A stretch of DNA of 64,000 nt, taken from Psychrobacter glaciei. Its GTDB lineage: Bacteria; Pseudomonadota; Gammaproteobacteria; Pseudomonadales; Moraxellaceae. Numbering within the stretch: position 1 is the stretch's first letter; each line of letters starts with the position of its first letter. Below the pieces are notes generated by a model, which had not been told where the DNA came from, did no database searches, and was given only the letters and a program-made list of their open reading frames with translations. Positions 29,058 through 39,663 of the stretch are shown one piece after another. A program made the translations under genes and the position numbers. The DNA lies in contig NZ_BMZR01000001.1 in NCBI RefSeq assembly GCF_014652895.1, forward strand, positions 1 through 64,000, read 5' to 3'.

Positions 29058-29519
29058 ATGTCTATTATCAGTAAGTCATCATTGAGCGGTATTTTTACCG
29101 CTGTTCTACTGCTCACCGCCTGCGGGGAAAGTATACCACCTGATCATCGCGCGCCTGTCACGCTGCCACTATATACTGGAGGTAACGCTGTCAATGGTGC
29201 CCTAATTTATAAAGAGGCTTGTGGTCAGTGTCATCAGCTCAATGCCGGTCTCAATAAAAAAGGCCCGCAGTTGATGAATATATATGGTGCGCCCGCCGCA
29301 GAGCTAGAAGATTACACCTATAGTGATGGGCTAAAAAAATCAGGTTGGATATGGGATGCAAAAACGCTCGATCCTTATATTGCGGATGCGGAAAAAGCCA
29401 TGCTAGATTCAAAGATGCTATCAAACCCTATGCCTGATGCTAAAGAGCGTGCGGATGTAATCGCTTATCTGTCAACGCTTCGTGCCGCCGCGCCCCTAGT
29501 GGAAGATGAGGCAAAGTAA
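29058..29519 (+). CDS. Lipoprotein cytochrome c, class I
   Basis: A 153-residue monohaem cytochrome c. A lipoprotein signal ends in LLTAC (Cys22). The haem site is CGQCH at Cys55-His59, and the likely distal ligand is the Met of NPMPD. The body follows the cytochrome c pattern (KKGPQLMNIYG, YTYSDGLKKSGWIWDAKTLDPYI, ADVIAYLSTL). The ATG at 29058 is preferred over the upstream TTG. It should carry electrons at the periplasmic face of a membrane; the partner oxidase or dehydrogenase is not encoded nearby. Confidence 0.9.
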   Translation: MSIISKSSLSGIFTAVLLLTACGESIPPDHRAPVTLPLYTGGNAVNGALIYKEACGQCHQLNAGLNKKGPQLMNIYGAPAAELEDYTYSDGLKKSGWIWDAKTLDPYIADAEKAMLDSKMLSNPMPDAKERADVIAYLSTLRAAAPLVEDEAK

Positions 29520-29555
29520 TTCCTGATTTATACTCATTATCCAAAAAACGAGCCA

Positions 29556-30593
29556 ATGATTACTATGACCCATACAGCCATCGATATGTCTCTTCCCTCT
29601 ACACTCCAGTCAACATCAGAGATACTCAGTCAATCTGCGCCTAGTGCTAGCGACTATCGCCATAATCAGCAAAAAATCGCCCAGCTTATGGCACAGTTAA
29701 ACCAAATTGTGTTGGACAAACCTCAAGCCGTTAAGTTGGCGCTCAGTGGTATATTGGCAGGTGGTCATTTATTACTGCAAGATATACCGGGTATGGGCAA
29801 GACGACCTTGGCGCAGGGATTGGCACAGTTATTGGGCTTGAGCTTTAGTCGTGTGCAGTTTACTAACGACATGCTGCCAGCAGATATTTTAGGCATGAGT
29901 ATCTATGACCAAAGTAAACAGCAGTTTGAGTTTCGTTCTGGGCCTATCTTTACTCAGCTGTTACTGGCAGATGAAATCAATCGCTCCAGCCCCAAGACGC
30001 AAAGCGCATTATTAGAAGCGATGGAAGAGCGGCAAGTCACCCAAGATGGGAAAACCTATCCTTTGCCGCAGCCGTTTTTTGTGATTGCAACCCAAAATCC
30101 TTTGCAGCAAGCAGGTGTCTATCCACTCCCTGAATCGCAGCTAGATCGATTCTTACTATGTTTGTCGCTCGGTTACCCATCACCTGCAGCAGAGCGTGAG
30201 CTCTTAAAAGGTCAGGATCGCCGCGAGCTATTAAAAGAGTTGGATGCTGTGCTAGATACGGACGCTGTTTTATTAGCCCAGCAAGGGGTCAAGCAAGTTC
30301 ATGTTGCGGATGTGGTTTTGGATTATCTACAAAGACTGGTGGCAAAAACACGAGCAAGCCAAGAGTATCATGGCTTATCACCGCGCGGTGTGCTGTCACT
30401 ACAGCGTGCTGCACAAGCTTATGCCTATGTATCGGGGCATATGGAGATGACACCTGAAGATATTCAAGCGGTGTTCGCTGCGGTCACTGATCATCGTCTC
30501 GGTCAGCGTTTTGTGCCTGCGTACGTGACTGGAGGGCAGGCGACACAAACCATCGCGCAACGCATTTTGGCAGACGTGGCTGTTATTGTTTAA
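29556..30593 (+). CDS. MoxR family AAA+ ATPase
   Basis: A 345-residue MoxR ATPase. Walker A is GMGKTTLAQ at ~85-93, Walker B LLADEINR, sensor 1 ATQNPL, with a C-terminal lid containing GLSPRGVLSLQRAAQAYA. MoxR proteins act as chaperones for metal- or complex-assembly and are typically encoded, as here, just before a DUF58 gene. The first ~30 residues are Ser/Thr-rich and variable. Confidence 0.93.
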   Translation: MITMTHTAIDMSLPSTLQSTSEILSQSAPSASDYRHNQQKIAQLMAQLNQIVLDKPQAVKLALSGILAGGHLLLQDIPGMGKTTLAQGLAQLLGLSFSRVQFTNDMLPADILGMSIYDQSKQQFEFRSGPIFTQLLLADEINRSSPKTQSALLEAMEERQVTQDGKTYPLPQPFFVIATQNPLQQAGVYPLPESQLDRFLLCLSLGYPSPAAERELLKGQDRRELLKELDAVLDTDAVLLAQQGVKQVHVADVVLDYLQRLVAKTRASQEYHGLSPRGVLSLQRAAQAYAYVSGHMEMTPEDIQAVFAAVTDHRLGQRFVPAYVTGGQATQTIAQRILADVAVIV

Positions 30594-30684
30594 CCGTTTG
30601 ATTTTTCATAACGTGCGTTTATGTCTAAAACTGCTATTCAATTGTGAATGAGAGTATTAATTTTATGGTAAGGATAGGGTAATC

Positions 30685-31722
30685 ATGAGCTTTTTGCCAA
30701 AAGCCTTAACCGTACCAGCTACTTCAGCATTAAGCCGTTGGTTTGCCTCGCGTGCGCCTAAAAGTGATAGCGCCACGCTCAATTTGCGCAATGTCTATAT
30801 ATTTTTTAGCCGTGAAGGGATGCTATTTGCGGTGTTATTGGTCATTACCTTTATCGCTGGCATCAACTATGGCAATAATCTGGTGCTGGGCTTATGTTTT
30901 TATTTGGTCAGTGTCTGGCTGATCAGCTTTCATGTGACCTTTGCTCATATCTCAGGTCTAAAAGTACAATTAATAGAAGTGACCATGGCAGAAGCGGGTG
31001 AGCCTGTTTGGGTGACTTTGCAGCTGCGCAGTGAGAGCCGCCAACCAAGGCGGCAGTTGTTATTTGGCTTTGAGCAGGTTGATAAAGAGACGGATAAAAA
31101 ATCCAGTAAGAAAATCAAACCTAACGTAGATAGTCAAAACTCTGTGCTCGTTACACGGCTACAAGGTGAGCAAATTATTCGTTTGCCAGTACATACGCAT
31201 AGTCGTGGGCAGTTTGAATTACCACGATTAAAAATCAAAACCGTTTATCCTTTGGGCATTATGCGGGCATGGTCTTATGTCTATTTTGCGCGTACGGCGT
31301 GGGTCTATCCAAAACCTGAAGCCTTTGACTGGCAGGCGCAGTATTCGGTCGCAAGTTTGGAGGATTTACCAACAGGCGGGCAATATCGACAAGGTCAAGA
31401 TGACTTTGAGCGGCTCGATAATTATATCGAAGGTGAGTCGCTGGCACGAGTTTCTTGGGGGCATGTGGCGCGCGGTCAAGGTATGTTTACCAAGCACTTT
31501 GCTGATCCAGTCGGTCATGAACAAAGCTTAGATTATGCCGATATGCCAGCGGTGCATCATGAGCAGAGGCTGGCTCAGATGACGTATGGGGCGATGAGGC
31601 TGGGTGAGCTGGGTGTGCCGTTTAAGATGTGCTTGCCGAGTGATGCCTCTGCTGCTGCCCCGATGGGAGAAGGTGATAGTTTTGCGCAAGCGTGCTTGCT
31701 AAGGTTGGCAAAAACGCCATGA
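30685..31722 (+). CDS. DUF58 domain membrane protein
   Basis: A 345-residue DUF58 protein with two membrane helices at ~45-90 and a soluble C-terminal half carrying the family motif (PTGGQYRQGQDDFERLDNYIEGE, with RVSWGHVAR). It belongs with the MoxR ATPase before it and the transglutaminase after it; its TGA stop overlaps the ATG of the next gene, so the two are translationally coupled. A Lys/Asp-rich insertion lies near residue 140. Confidence 0.92.
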   Translation: MSFLPKALTVPATSALSRWFASRAPKSDSATLNLRNVYIFFSREGMLFAVLLVITFIAGINYGNNLVLGLCFYLVSVWLISFHVTFAHISGLKVQLIEVTMAEAGEPVWVTLQLRSESRQPRRQLLFGFEQVDKETDKKSSKKIKPNVDSQNSVLVTRLQGEQIIRLPVHTHSRGQFELPRLKIKTVYPLGIMRAWSYVYFARTAWVYPKPEAFDWQAQYSVASLEDLPTGGQYRQGQDDFERLDNYIEGESLARVSWGHVARGQGMFTKHFADPVGHEQSLDYADMPAVHHEQRLAQMTYGAMRLGELGVPFKMCLPSDASAAAPMGEGDSFAQACLLRLAKTP

Positions 31723-33980
31723 CCAATATCTCTAAAATAGATGACTCAAAGAAACCGGTAGAAGTATTTACTGGCTCTTCTAAATCAGACTTTATAAATT
31801 CTGCAAGCTTTGAGAAGTTGGCATTGGGTCAAAATATCGCTTCTCATACTGAACAGGCTAGCGATACTAAATGGACTCGCAAGCTATTTGCCTTGCCAGC
31901 GTATTATTGGGTATTAATCGCCCAAATCATCGTCATTTTACCTCATGCCGCGCATCTGCCTTTATGGCTGATTGGCTTTGCTGTGGTTAGTATCGCGGCC
32001 CAACTACCACGCATCAAAGCTAAGTTCAAAAAATTGCGTCATTTAAAACGCGTCTATCAAGGCATGCAAATGCTCGGCTTCTTGCTGGGTCTTGTCGGTC
32101 TATGGCTGACGTACAATACAGCGTTTGGACTGGATATGGGCGTGGCATTTTTAGTGCTATGTCTCATCAGTAAGCTATGGGAATTGTATAAACGGCGCGA
32201 TGCTTATGTGGTCTTAAATTTATCGCTATTCGTGCTTGCTGCGCTGTTTTTGATGGATCAAGGTCTTGTTACGACTTTAGAAGTAATCATCGGTGCTGTC
32301 ATTATCTTGTTGGCATTTATTGCGCTCAATGACGATGGCAATACTCGCGGTGATGGTCGTCTGCGCACTTTGGGTGTATTAGGTCTTGGGGCACTGCCAT
32401 TATTGGTTGTATTGTTTTTATTCTTCCCGCGCTTACCACCGCTATGGTCAGTGCAGCTATCGGGTCAGCAAGCAACCACTGGCGTCTCCGATAGTATGTC
32501 GCCCGGGGATTTTGCTAATTTGGGACAATCGACTGAGCTGGCATTTCGGGTAGAGTTTGCAGATAAGCGCCCACCGCAGCAGCAATTGTACTGGCGCGGC
32601 TTGGTATTTAGCGAGTTTGATGGGGTTACATGGCGTCCTAGCCCTCAGCAACAACAGTGGCGGCCTGCACCGCAAATGCCTGTTTGGATTGAGAACGCCT
32701 TTGCTACTATCCCCGATGAAGTGAAAGTTGCGCCTACCAGCTATGAGGTTATTCTAGAACCCACACAACAAAACTGGCTATTTGGCCTCGATTATCCTTT
32801 TGCCCAGCGCCAAGACATCAGTATTACTTCAAACTTTACTCTATTAAAAGACCAGCCAGTTACTCAGCAGTTCCGTTATGACGTATTACAGTTTGCGCCG
32901 ATGCGCATTGACCCTGTTCTGTCTGAAGCATTACGGCGGCTGAATCTTGCTCTGCCAGCTGATGGCAACCCACAAGCACGCGCACTGGCAAAGCGATTAT
33001 TTGCGCAATCTGGCTCAGATCCAGTGCGCTATATTGCAGCTATTGAACGCTGGATTAATCAAACAGAATTTCGTTATACACTATCGCCGCCACGGCTGAA
33101 TAAGAACCGTATTGACGAGTTTTTATTTGAGACCAAAGCGGGATTTTGTGAGCATTATTCTTCAAGTTTTACGTTTATGATGCGGGCAGCTGGTATACCT
33201 GCGCGGGTCGTGGCAGGCTATCAAGGTGGCGAGCTAAGCCGCAGCGGCAATGTTTGGGAAGTTCGGCAGAAAGACGCGCACGCTTGGACGGAGGTTTGGC
33301 TTGAGGGTCAAGGCTGGGTACGTGTTGATCCGACAGCTTTTGTTGCGCCTGAGCGCGTTGAGCAAGGAATGGATGCGCTGACGCAGTCGCAGGGAGCTGC
33401 GATGTTCGGTGATGGCGCTAGTGCGCAAATCAGCTATCAGCAATATCAAATGCTACAAACCTTGCGCCGCCTCTCAGATCAAGCCAGCTACTATTGGCAA
33501 AAAGACGTCGTCGGTTACGATCAGGACAAACAAGCTGACTCGCTACTCAAATGGTTCAACATCCGCTCAGTGATGCAGCAAATTATTTGGTTGGCAGCGA
33601 GTGCTATTACTGTCATAGCTATTTTAATCTTTGTCATTTGGCAACGTCGCCGCAAACGCTGGCATCTAGCAGATCTGCCGCTTGCACAGCTATCAAGACG
33701 TATTGGTAAAGTGGATAAATCGCTGGCTCGTGATGACAGTGAAGGCCAACTAGCATGGCTTGAGCGCGTGGCACTGGCTATTGATTCAAATGCCGAAGGT
33801 GGTACTGATAGCCGTTTAACAGACAGCGGTCACTCAGAAATTGTCCAAACCAAAATAATGCAGATTCAACAAGACTATCGTCAGCTACGCTATGGGCGTC
33901 TCAGTGCACTTGAAATCAGTGATAAAGAATATCAAATAGTGCTCAAACAGCTCAAAAAAAATGTCGGTGAGTTATTTTGA
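31719..33980 (+). CDS. TgpA-type membrane transglutaminase-like protein
   Basis: A 753-residue protein with a cluster of membrane helices over ~55-240 (DUF3488), a periplasmic transglutaminase-like domain with catalytic Cys (AGFCEHYSSSF), His (DAHAWTEVW) and Asp (VRVDPTAFV) at ~475-537, one more membrane helix at ~625-648, and a cytoplasmic DUF4129 tail. It resembles TgpA of Pseudomonas aeruginosa, which has transglutaminase activity. The ATG at 31719 overlaps the stop of the DUF58 gene. Confidence 0.93.
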   Translation: MTNISKIDDSKKPVEVFTGSSKSDFINSASFEKLALGQNIASHTEQASDTKWTRKLFALPAYYWVLIAQIIVILPHAAHLPLWLIGFAVVSIAAQLPRIKAKFKKLRHLKRVYQGMQMLGFLLGLVGLWLTYNTAFGLDMGVAFLVLCLISKLWELYKRRDAYVVLNLSLFVLAALFLMDQGLVTTLEVIIGAVIILLAFIALNDDGNTRGDGRLRTLGVLGLGALPLLVVLFLFFPRLPPLWSVQLSGQQATTGVSDSMSPGDFANLGQSTELAFRVEFADKRPPQQQLYWRGLVFSEFDGVTWRPSPQQQQWRPAPQMPVWIENAFATIPDEVKVAPTSYEVILEPTQQNWLFGLDYPFAQRQDISITSNFTLLKDQPVTQQFRYDVLQFAPMRIDPVLSEALRRLNLALPADGNPQARALAKRLFAQSGSDPVRYIAAIERWINQTEFRYTLSPPRLNKNRIDEFLFETKAGFCEHYSSSFTFMMRAAGIPARVVAGYQGGELSRSGNVWEVRQKDAHAWTEVWLEGQGWVRVDPTAFVAPERVEQGMDALTQSQGAAMFGDGASAQISYQQYQMLQTLRRLSDQASYYWQKDVVGYDQDKQADSLLKWFNIRSVMQQIIWLAASAITVIAILIFVIWQRRRKRWHLADLPLAQLSRRIGKVDKSLARDDSEGQLAWLERVALAIDSNAEGGTDSRLTDSGHSEIVQTKIMQIQQDYRQLRYGRLSALEISDKEYQIVLKQLKKNVGELF

Positions 33981-34046
33981 TGGCTGTTTGTGAAAGCGTG
34001 GTTTAGCACATGATAAGATGTTAAGGGTAATAAAGGAGGCGGCTCT

Positions 34047-34334
34047 ATGGCAATATATGTGGATTTTGTGCAGATAGAATTTAAAGGCTATAAATGGTGT
34101 CATATGTTGGCTGATACGCTGCAAGAGCTGCATGAGTTTGCCTTATTGATAGAAGTAGATCAGCGCTTATTCCACCGTCATGCCAGTTACCCGCATTATG
34201 ATGTTACGGTACAGATGCGCGCGATAGCGATTGAATATGGCGCTATCCCTGCCGGTCGAAAAAAGATTATCGAATGTGCTAAGAAGTTAAAAATAGAGCT
34301 ACACGAGCAAATCGCACAGTCTAAGAATGGCTAA
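34047..34334 (+). CDS. DUF4031 family small protein
   Basis: A 95-residue protein of the DUF4031 family: conserved opening AIYVDFVQIEFKG, the MLADTLQELHEFA helix, and PHYDVTVQMRAIAIEYGAIPAGRK. The ribosome site AAAGGAGG is unusually strong. The family is a small cytoplasmic fold of unknown function. A bidirectional terminator lies right after it. Confidence 0.9.
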   Translation: MAIYVDFVQIEFKGYKWCHMLADTLQELHEFALLIEVDQRLFHRHASYPHYDVTVQMRAIAIEYGAIPAGRKKIIECAKKLKIELHEQIAQSKNG

Positions 34335-34356
34335 TAAGTTAATCTTTTAAAGATAT

Positions 34357-34394
34357 AAAAAAGGTGGGTTATGCTTTTGCATCCCACCTTTTTT
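34357..34394. terminator. Bidirectional terminator
   Basis: AAAAAAGGTGGG / CCCACCTTTTTT stem around a 15-nt loop, shared by the converging DUF4031 and DUF302 genes. Confidence 0.88.
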
Positions 34395-34417
34395 GTGTTC
34401 ATATTTCCATTTATAGC

Positions 34418-34936
34418 TTACTTTGCAATAGCTGCCTTACTGACACCATCAAGCGCTTTTGCGATGTTAGCTATCTCGGTATCACAACCTTTGATGTTAT
34501 GACGGTCTTTGAGATATTCAGGATTGTTGTACGACAACCAGACTTTTTTATCTGCATCTTCACTGATAAGGATTTTTTGTGGTAAGTCGATGGCAACGCT
34601 TTGCTCGCAATTCATCAATGGCGTACCCGCTTTTGGGTTACCAAACATAATTACCTGCGTCGGTCTCAATGTTAAATTGGCACCTTGCGCATTTTTTTGA
34701 TGATCGACGCGCGCAAATACTTTCATACCTTTACTTTCAATAATCGCTGCCAGCTTATCCGCAGTATCTTGAACGGAATGATTACTTTGCATCGTAACCA
34801 AACCCTTTTCAGCATTGATAGCAGTCATCGTTTCTGGTGTTGACGGCATTTTATCTGGCGCGTTTAAAATATTTTCAACGCTGGCACACGAGGACATGGC
34901 CAAAGCTAAGGCAGCGATAGAGACAGTCTTAATCAT
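34418..34936 (-). CDS. DUF302 domain lipoprotein
   Basis: A 172-residue exported lipoprotein (lipobox MSSC, Cys17) with one DUF302 domain: SVQDTADKLAAIIESKGMKVFARVDH and PTQVIMFGNPKAGTPLM are the family core. A C-terminal Cys (KGCDTEI) could pair with the Cys in LMNCEQS. Function of the family is unknown. Its upstream region is occupied by a TATAGTC repeat starting 26 bp before the gene. Confidence 0.9.
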   Translation of the reverse strand: MIKTVSIAALALAMSSCASVENILNAPDKMPSTPETMTAINAEKGLVTMQSNHSVQDTADKLAAIIESKGMKVFARVDHQKNAQGANLTLRPTQVIMFGNPKAGTPLMNCEQSVAIDLPQKILISEDADKKVWLSYNNPEYLKDRHNIKGCDTEIANIAKALDGVSKAAIAK

Positions 34937-34961
34937 AAAAATTCCTTTTATTATGGTTGTT

Positions 34962-35069
34962 TATAGTCAGAGCACTTTTAAACCGCTACGGTGTTACCCG
35001 TCCTAGATGGACTCAGTGTACTATCTGCGGTCGGTCGCCTTGTAGCGATTCTAAAATTCCTCAACTATA
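34962..35069. repeat. TATAGTC repeat, subtype B, copy 2 (108 bp)
   Basis: Ends TATAGTCA / CAACTATA. Same orientation and nearly identical body to 22300-22407, including the stretch AAACCGCTACGGTGTTACCC. It lies immediately upstream of the DUF302 gene. Confidence 0.85.
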
Positions 35070-35200
35070 TTTAGTGAGTGATGCTTGGTTTTGTTAAGCG
35101 ACCTTCTTCTAATATTACAGATATTCCTTAATGATAGTGGATAATATTCATTTTAAGTAAAACCGAATGTTAAGTAAAACCGAATAGGGGCTTTGCATGT

Positions 35201-36094
35201 TCATGCTAAATGCTCCGATAGATAATCTACCAGTAATCGAATCTTTGGCGATAAATGACGGTTGTGCGGATAGATAGCCCATATACTTTCTTCAGGCTCT
35301 CTATAGTCATCCAGCAAGCTGACCAGCTCACCTGATGCTAAGTACTGTTGCACATAATAATCCGGTAGCTGCACGATACCTAGCCCTTTTAGCGCAGCAT
35401 CAACTAGGCTATGACCACTGTTATATTGAACGCTGCCAGAAACGCGTAGATTTTTTTCTTTATCCGTATTTTTTCCAGAATCTATTTTGCCATCTTCTAT
35501 AAAGTGCCAATAGTCACGTGTGCCTAGCAGACAATTATGTTGACTCAGCTCACTCAAAGAGTGCGGTATACCGTGTTTCTCAAGATAAGCTGGCGCGGCA
35601 CAGACGAAATTTGTACGACGGCTGAGTTTTTTTGCCATCATCGTTGAGTCGCTTAATTTACCAATACGAATCGCCAAATCATAGCCACCGTCGATCAAGT
35701 CCATTTTTTGATTGCTCAAAAAAGCCGTTACTTCGATATCACTGTATCGCACCATAAAATCATTGACCAGTGGTAATAATTGCTGCTCACCATAAGTGAC
35801 AGGAGCGGTCAGTTTAATCCTGCCTTGTGGCTTTGACTGTAGGTGGCTCACTGCTTGTTCAGCGGCATCCAAGCCATCGAGCACACCGCGGCAATGCTGA
35901 TAAAACACGCGGCCTTCTTCGGTCAGTGAGACCTTGCGCGTGGTTCGATATAGCAATTTTATATTCAAGCGCTTTTCTAACGCGCTGATCTGCCGACTGA
36001 CTTGCGCAGTCGAGAGGCCCAATTCTTTTGCGGCGCGCGTGAAGCTCTCATATTCTGCCACACAAACGAATTCGCTAATACCATCCCAGCGCAT
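35201..36094 (-). CDS. LysR family transcriptional regulator
   Basis: A 297-residue LysR regulator. The N-terminal winged helix-turn-helix spans ~1-60 (FVCVAEYESFTRAAKELGLSTAQVSRQI...); the rest is the periplasmic-binding-like effector domain. The ATG at 36094 gives the usual N terminus MRWDGISEFV. It is divergent from the formaldehyde dehydrogenase gene across 196 bp, so it may control that gene, but LysR regulators also act elsewhere. Confidence 0.93.
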   Translation of the reverse strand: MRWDGISEFVCVAEYESFTRAAKELGLSTAQVSRQISALEKRLNIKLLYRTTRKVSLTEEGRVFYQHCRGVLDGLDAAEQAVSHLQSKPQGRIKLTAPVTYGEQQLLPLVNDFMVRYSDIEVTAFLSNQKMDLIDGGYDLAIRIGKLSDSTMMAKKLSRRTNFVCAAPAYLEKHGIPHSLSELSQHNCLLGTRDYWHFIEDGKIDSGKNTDKEKNLRVSGSVQYNSGHSLVDAALKGLGIVQLPDYYVQQYLASGELVSLLDDYREPEESIWAIYPHNRHLSPKIRLLVDYLSEHLA

Positions 36095-36136
36095 GATTGT
36101 TACCACTGTGTAAAAGATATTTGCAAATATAGCATA

Positions 36137-36164
36137 TTGTTATCATCTCAGAAACAACTATAAT
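36137..36164 (+). promoter_or_regulatory. Candidate sigma-70 promoter for adhC
   Basis: TTGTTA and TATAAT separated by 16 bp, about 127 bp before the adhC start and between the divergent LysR and adhC genes. Confidence 0.4.
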
Positions 36165-36272
36165 TATCGACATAGCATGAAATGTTTTACAGACTGCTAC
36201 AACTGTAGCTTGCCTCTACTAGGTAAGCACTATAAGCTGAATAGGTCTGCGCTGAATAAACGATAAAATTAA

Positions 36273-37415
<1,143 letters not shown>

Positions 37416-37430
37416 AAGCTAATCTTGAAA

Positions 37431-37568
37431 TATAGTCAAAATATTCCAAAAACGCTACGATACTGCTGATATCAGTTTTTTGTAGCCTCTGTCTGCACAG
37501 GCACAGCAAGCAAGAAAAATTGGTATCAGCAGTGCGTGATGTATCGATATTACCTTTCACTGACTATA
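37431..37568. repeat. TATAGTC repeat, subtype A, copy 1 (138 bp)
   Basis: Ends TATAGTCA / TGACTATA. Its reverse complement closely matches 39399-39536. It directly abuts the family D element at 37571. Confidence 0.85.
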
Positions 37569-37570
37569 TT

Positions 37571-37836
37571 AGGGCGTGTTGAACATTCACAAATAGGCAC
37601 TGCTGATTGCGAAAACTGTTCTAGACAAGGCGTAAAACGACGGTAATGCTCATGCCTTAACTAGGTTTACAACGCAGCATAGGGCAGTTTTCGAATCAGC
37701 TCGAAGAGACAGGTCTATTTTTTGCCATTTCATGGTTAAAAATAGACGCTTAGAATGACTAAACTTACTGTTTTAACGTCGAACTGTCTAAAAAATAGTC
37801 TCTGTCAGTGCCATGGTCGAATGTTCAACACGCCCT
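37571..37836. repeat. MITE-like element, family D, copy 2
   Basis: 266 bp with perfect 18-bp terminal inverted repeats (AGGGCGTGTTGAACATTC / GAATGTTCAACACGCCCT). Internal landmarks shared with 17764-18042 include CTAGGTTTA, TATTTTTTGCCA, AGAATGACTA and CTGTCTAAAAAATAG. Confidence 0.85.
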
Positions 37837-37870
37837 AGTTTTAAAATGAATATCGTGTCATAGCATTCAT

Positions 37871-37908
37871 AAAAATGCCGCTTCTATTAGTAGAAGCGGC
37901 ATTTTTTG
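37871..37908. terminator. Bidirectional terminator
   Basis: AAAATGCCGCTTCTA / TAGAAGCGGCATTTT with a 4-nt loop and flanking A/T runs, just after the 3' end of the minus-strand dehalogenase gene. Confidence 0.85.
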
Positions 37909-37932
37909 TTTTATTGCTAAAAATCAGAAGGG

Positions 37933-38631
37933 TTATTTGCTCTGATTATTAAGAATAATCTGATCGGTAAGCGTACCTAAATCTGATGCTATAAAATCAG
38001 GTGTGGGAACATTCGACGCTGATAGCAACGCGTTACAAGGTCGCGTGAGAAATGCAGCGTGGCAGCCAGCCGCTTGCGCGCCGATGGTATCCCAAAGGTG
38101 ACAGGCGACCAAACACAACTCTGACACTTCAACAGACAACTCTTTGGCTACCATCTGATAGGTTTCAGGTGCAGGCTTGAACTTGCCAACAGTCTCAACG
38201 CTGAAGTGCTGCTCAAAAAACTGACTTAGTCCTGCTTTTTCTAATGGTGTTGGAGATGGACTGCTCGCTGAGTTGGTCAACGTCACCAGTCGAAACCCTG
38301 CTTCAGTTAGCTTGGTTAATGCTGGCACCGCATCAGGGTGAGCTGGCATTTTGCTCATACGCTCTTTTAACTCATCGATATCGCTTTTTGTCAGCGTGAC
38401 ACTATGAATATCAGCCGTCATCTGTAAGGCAGCGACGCCAAGTTCGCCAAAAGGTGTATAGAGACCGGATAAGGTCATGGTTTGAGAATAAAGCACCAAT
38501 TGGGCAAACCATTCTCTCAGTATTTTTTCATTGTCAAATAAGCGAGAAAATAAAGGCGCGAGGGTATCAATATCGAGTAGCGTCTCATTGACGTCAAATA
38601 CGATAATCGAAGGTGGATGCTCAGAAGACAT
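37933..38631 (-). CDS. Haloacid dehalogenase type II (HAD superfamily)
   Basis: A 232-residue HAD hydrolase of the L-2-haloacid dehalogenase type. Nucleophile Asp13 in FDVNETLLDI; TLTNSASSP gives the motif II Ser/Asn; Lys in GKFKPAPETY; motif IV region LVACHLWDTIGAQAAG. The substrate is not certain: many family members act on other phosphorylated or halogenated compounds. It lies 55 bp downstream of the FrnE-like gene on the same strand. Confidence 0.88.
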   Translation of the reverse strand: MSSEHPPSIIVFDVNETLLDIDTLAPLFSRLFDNEKILREWFAQLVLYSQTMTLSGLYTPFGELGVAALQMTADIHSVTLTKSDIDELKERMSKMPAHPDAVPALTKLTEAGFRLVTLTNSASSPSPTPLEKAGLSQFFEQHFSVETVGKFKPAPETYQMVAKELSVEVSELCLVACHLWDTIGAQAAGCHAAFLTRPCNALLSASNVPTPDFIASDLGTLTDQIILNNQSK

Positions 38632-38686
38632 AAGAGATTCCTTTATTAAGAGTCAATGTAAGAGTCAATGTAAGAGCTAATAAAAC

Positions 38687-39340
38687 CTAGTCTGGCATGT
38701 CAGCCAACTGCTGCAAGATACTCGTGAAGTTCTCCACCCCTTGAGCACCGCTAACCAAATGACGCTCATTGAATATCACCGCAGGTACGCTTTGGATACC
38801 TTGCTGCTGCCAATGTTGCTCAGCGGCACGTACTTCTTTAGCAAAACGTTGGTCTTCCAGTACTGCTAGCGCCTCGCTACGATCGAGTCCAGTCTCCGAC
38901 GCAATATCGGCGAGTACGGAATGATCAGAGATGTTTCTGCCATTGGTAAAGTGGGCGGTGAACAATGCTTGCTTTAACTCATGCATGCGACCTTGCTGAT
39001 GCGCCCAATGTAAAAGCTGGTGCAAGTTAAAGGTGTTGTGCATGCGCATGTCATCACTAAAGTTGAACTCAAAACCAACTTCACTACCAGCTTCCGTCAT
39101 TCTTGCTCGGCTAGCGTCAGACTCTTGCTTGGTTGAGCCATACTTTTCGGCAATATGCTCCCGAAAATTTTGACCTTCGCTTGGCATATTAGGGTTTAGC
39201 TCGAACGGATGCCAATGAATTTCGTACTCGGTATTGGTTTGCTTGAGTGCTTCAGCCAACTGTCTATAACCAACGACGCACCAAGGACAAACGACATCTG
39301 ATACGATATCTATGCGTAAGGGCTTCTCGATATTTTTCAT
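38687..39340 (-). CDS. DsbA family oxidoreductase, FrnE-like
   Basis: A 217-residue thioredoxin-fold protein of the FrnE/HCCA-isomerase type. The active site is CPWC at Cys18-Cys21 (SDVVCPWCVVGYRQL). It has the helical insertion and the cis-Pro loop (GIQSVPAVIFN). No signal peptide, so it is cytosolic. In operon-like position with the dehalogenase downstream; upstream a 138-bp repeat separates it from the AhpD-like gene. Confidence 0.9.
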   Translation of the reverse strand: MKNIEKPLRIDIVSDVVCPWCVVGYRQLAEALKQTNTEYEIHWHPFELNPNMPSEGQNFREHIAEKYGSTKQESDASRARMTEAGSEVGFEFNFSDDMRMHNTFNLHQLLHWAHQQGRMHELKQALFTAHFTNGRNISDHSVLADIASETGLDRSEALAVLEDQRFAKEVRAAEQHWQQQGIQSVPAVIFNERHLVSGAQGVENFTSILQQLADMPD

Positions 39341-39398
39341 ATGACCTCTCGTTATTTACAAGTTTGTTATTCATGATTTTGGTATTTATGATGGTAAT

Positions 39399-39536
39399 TA
39401 TAGTCAGTGAAAAGTAATATCGATACATCACGTACTGCTGACATCAATTTTTCTTGCTTACTGCGCCTGCGCAGACAGAGGCGACAAAAAATTGATATCA
39501 GCAATACCGTAGCGTTTTTAGGATACTTTGACTATA
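39399..39536. repeat. TATAGTC repeat, subtype A, copy 2 (138 bp)
   Basis: TATAGTCAGTG... to ...TTTGACTATA. It is the inverse orientation of 37431-37568, so the two copies bracket the dehalogenase/FrnE pair as inverted repeats about 1.8 kb apart. Confidence 0.85.
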
Positions 39537-39663
39537 ACTATCGTCTTATTCAATAAGATGTTAACTGAAAAAACTGCTGCTCGATTGTTTTCGAACAGCA
39601 GTCTCTCTTACAGCAGTATAAAAACACCAGAGGGGTCATTACAACCCCAAATTGGTGGTTTCG

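Noticed and set aside
34364..34585. Small plus-strand frame antisense to the DUF302 gene
   Set aside because: It begins inside the terminator hairpin and runs antisense through a conserved gene; no ribosome site.
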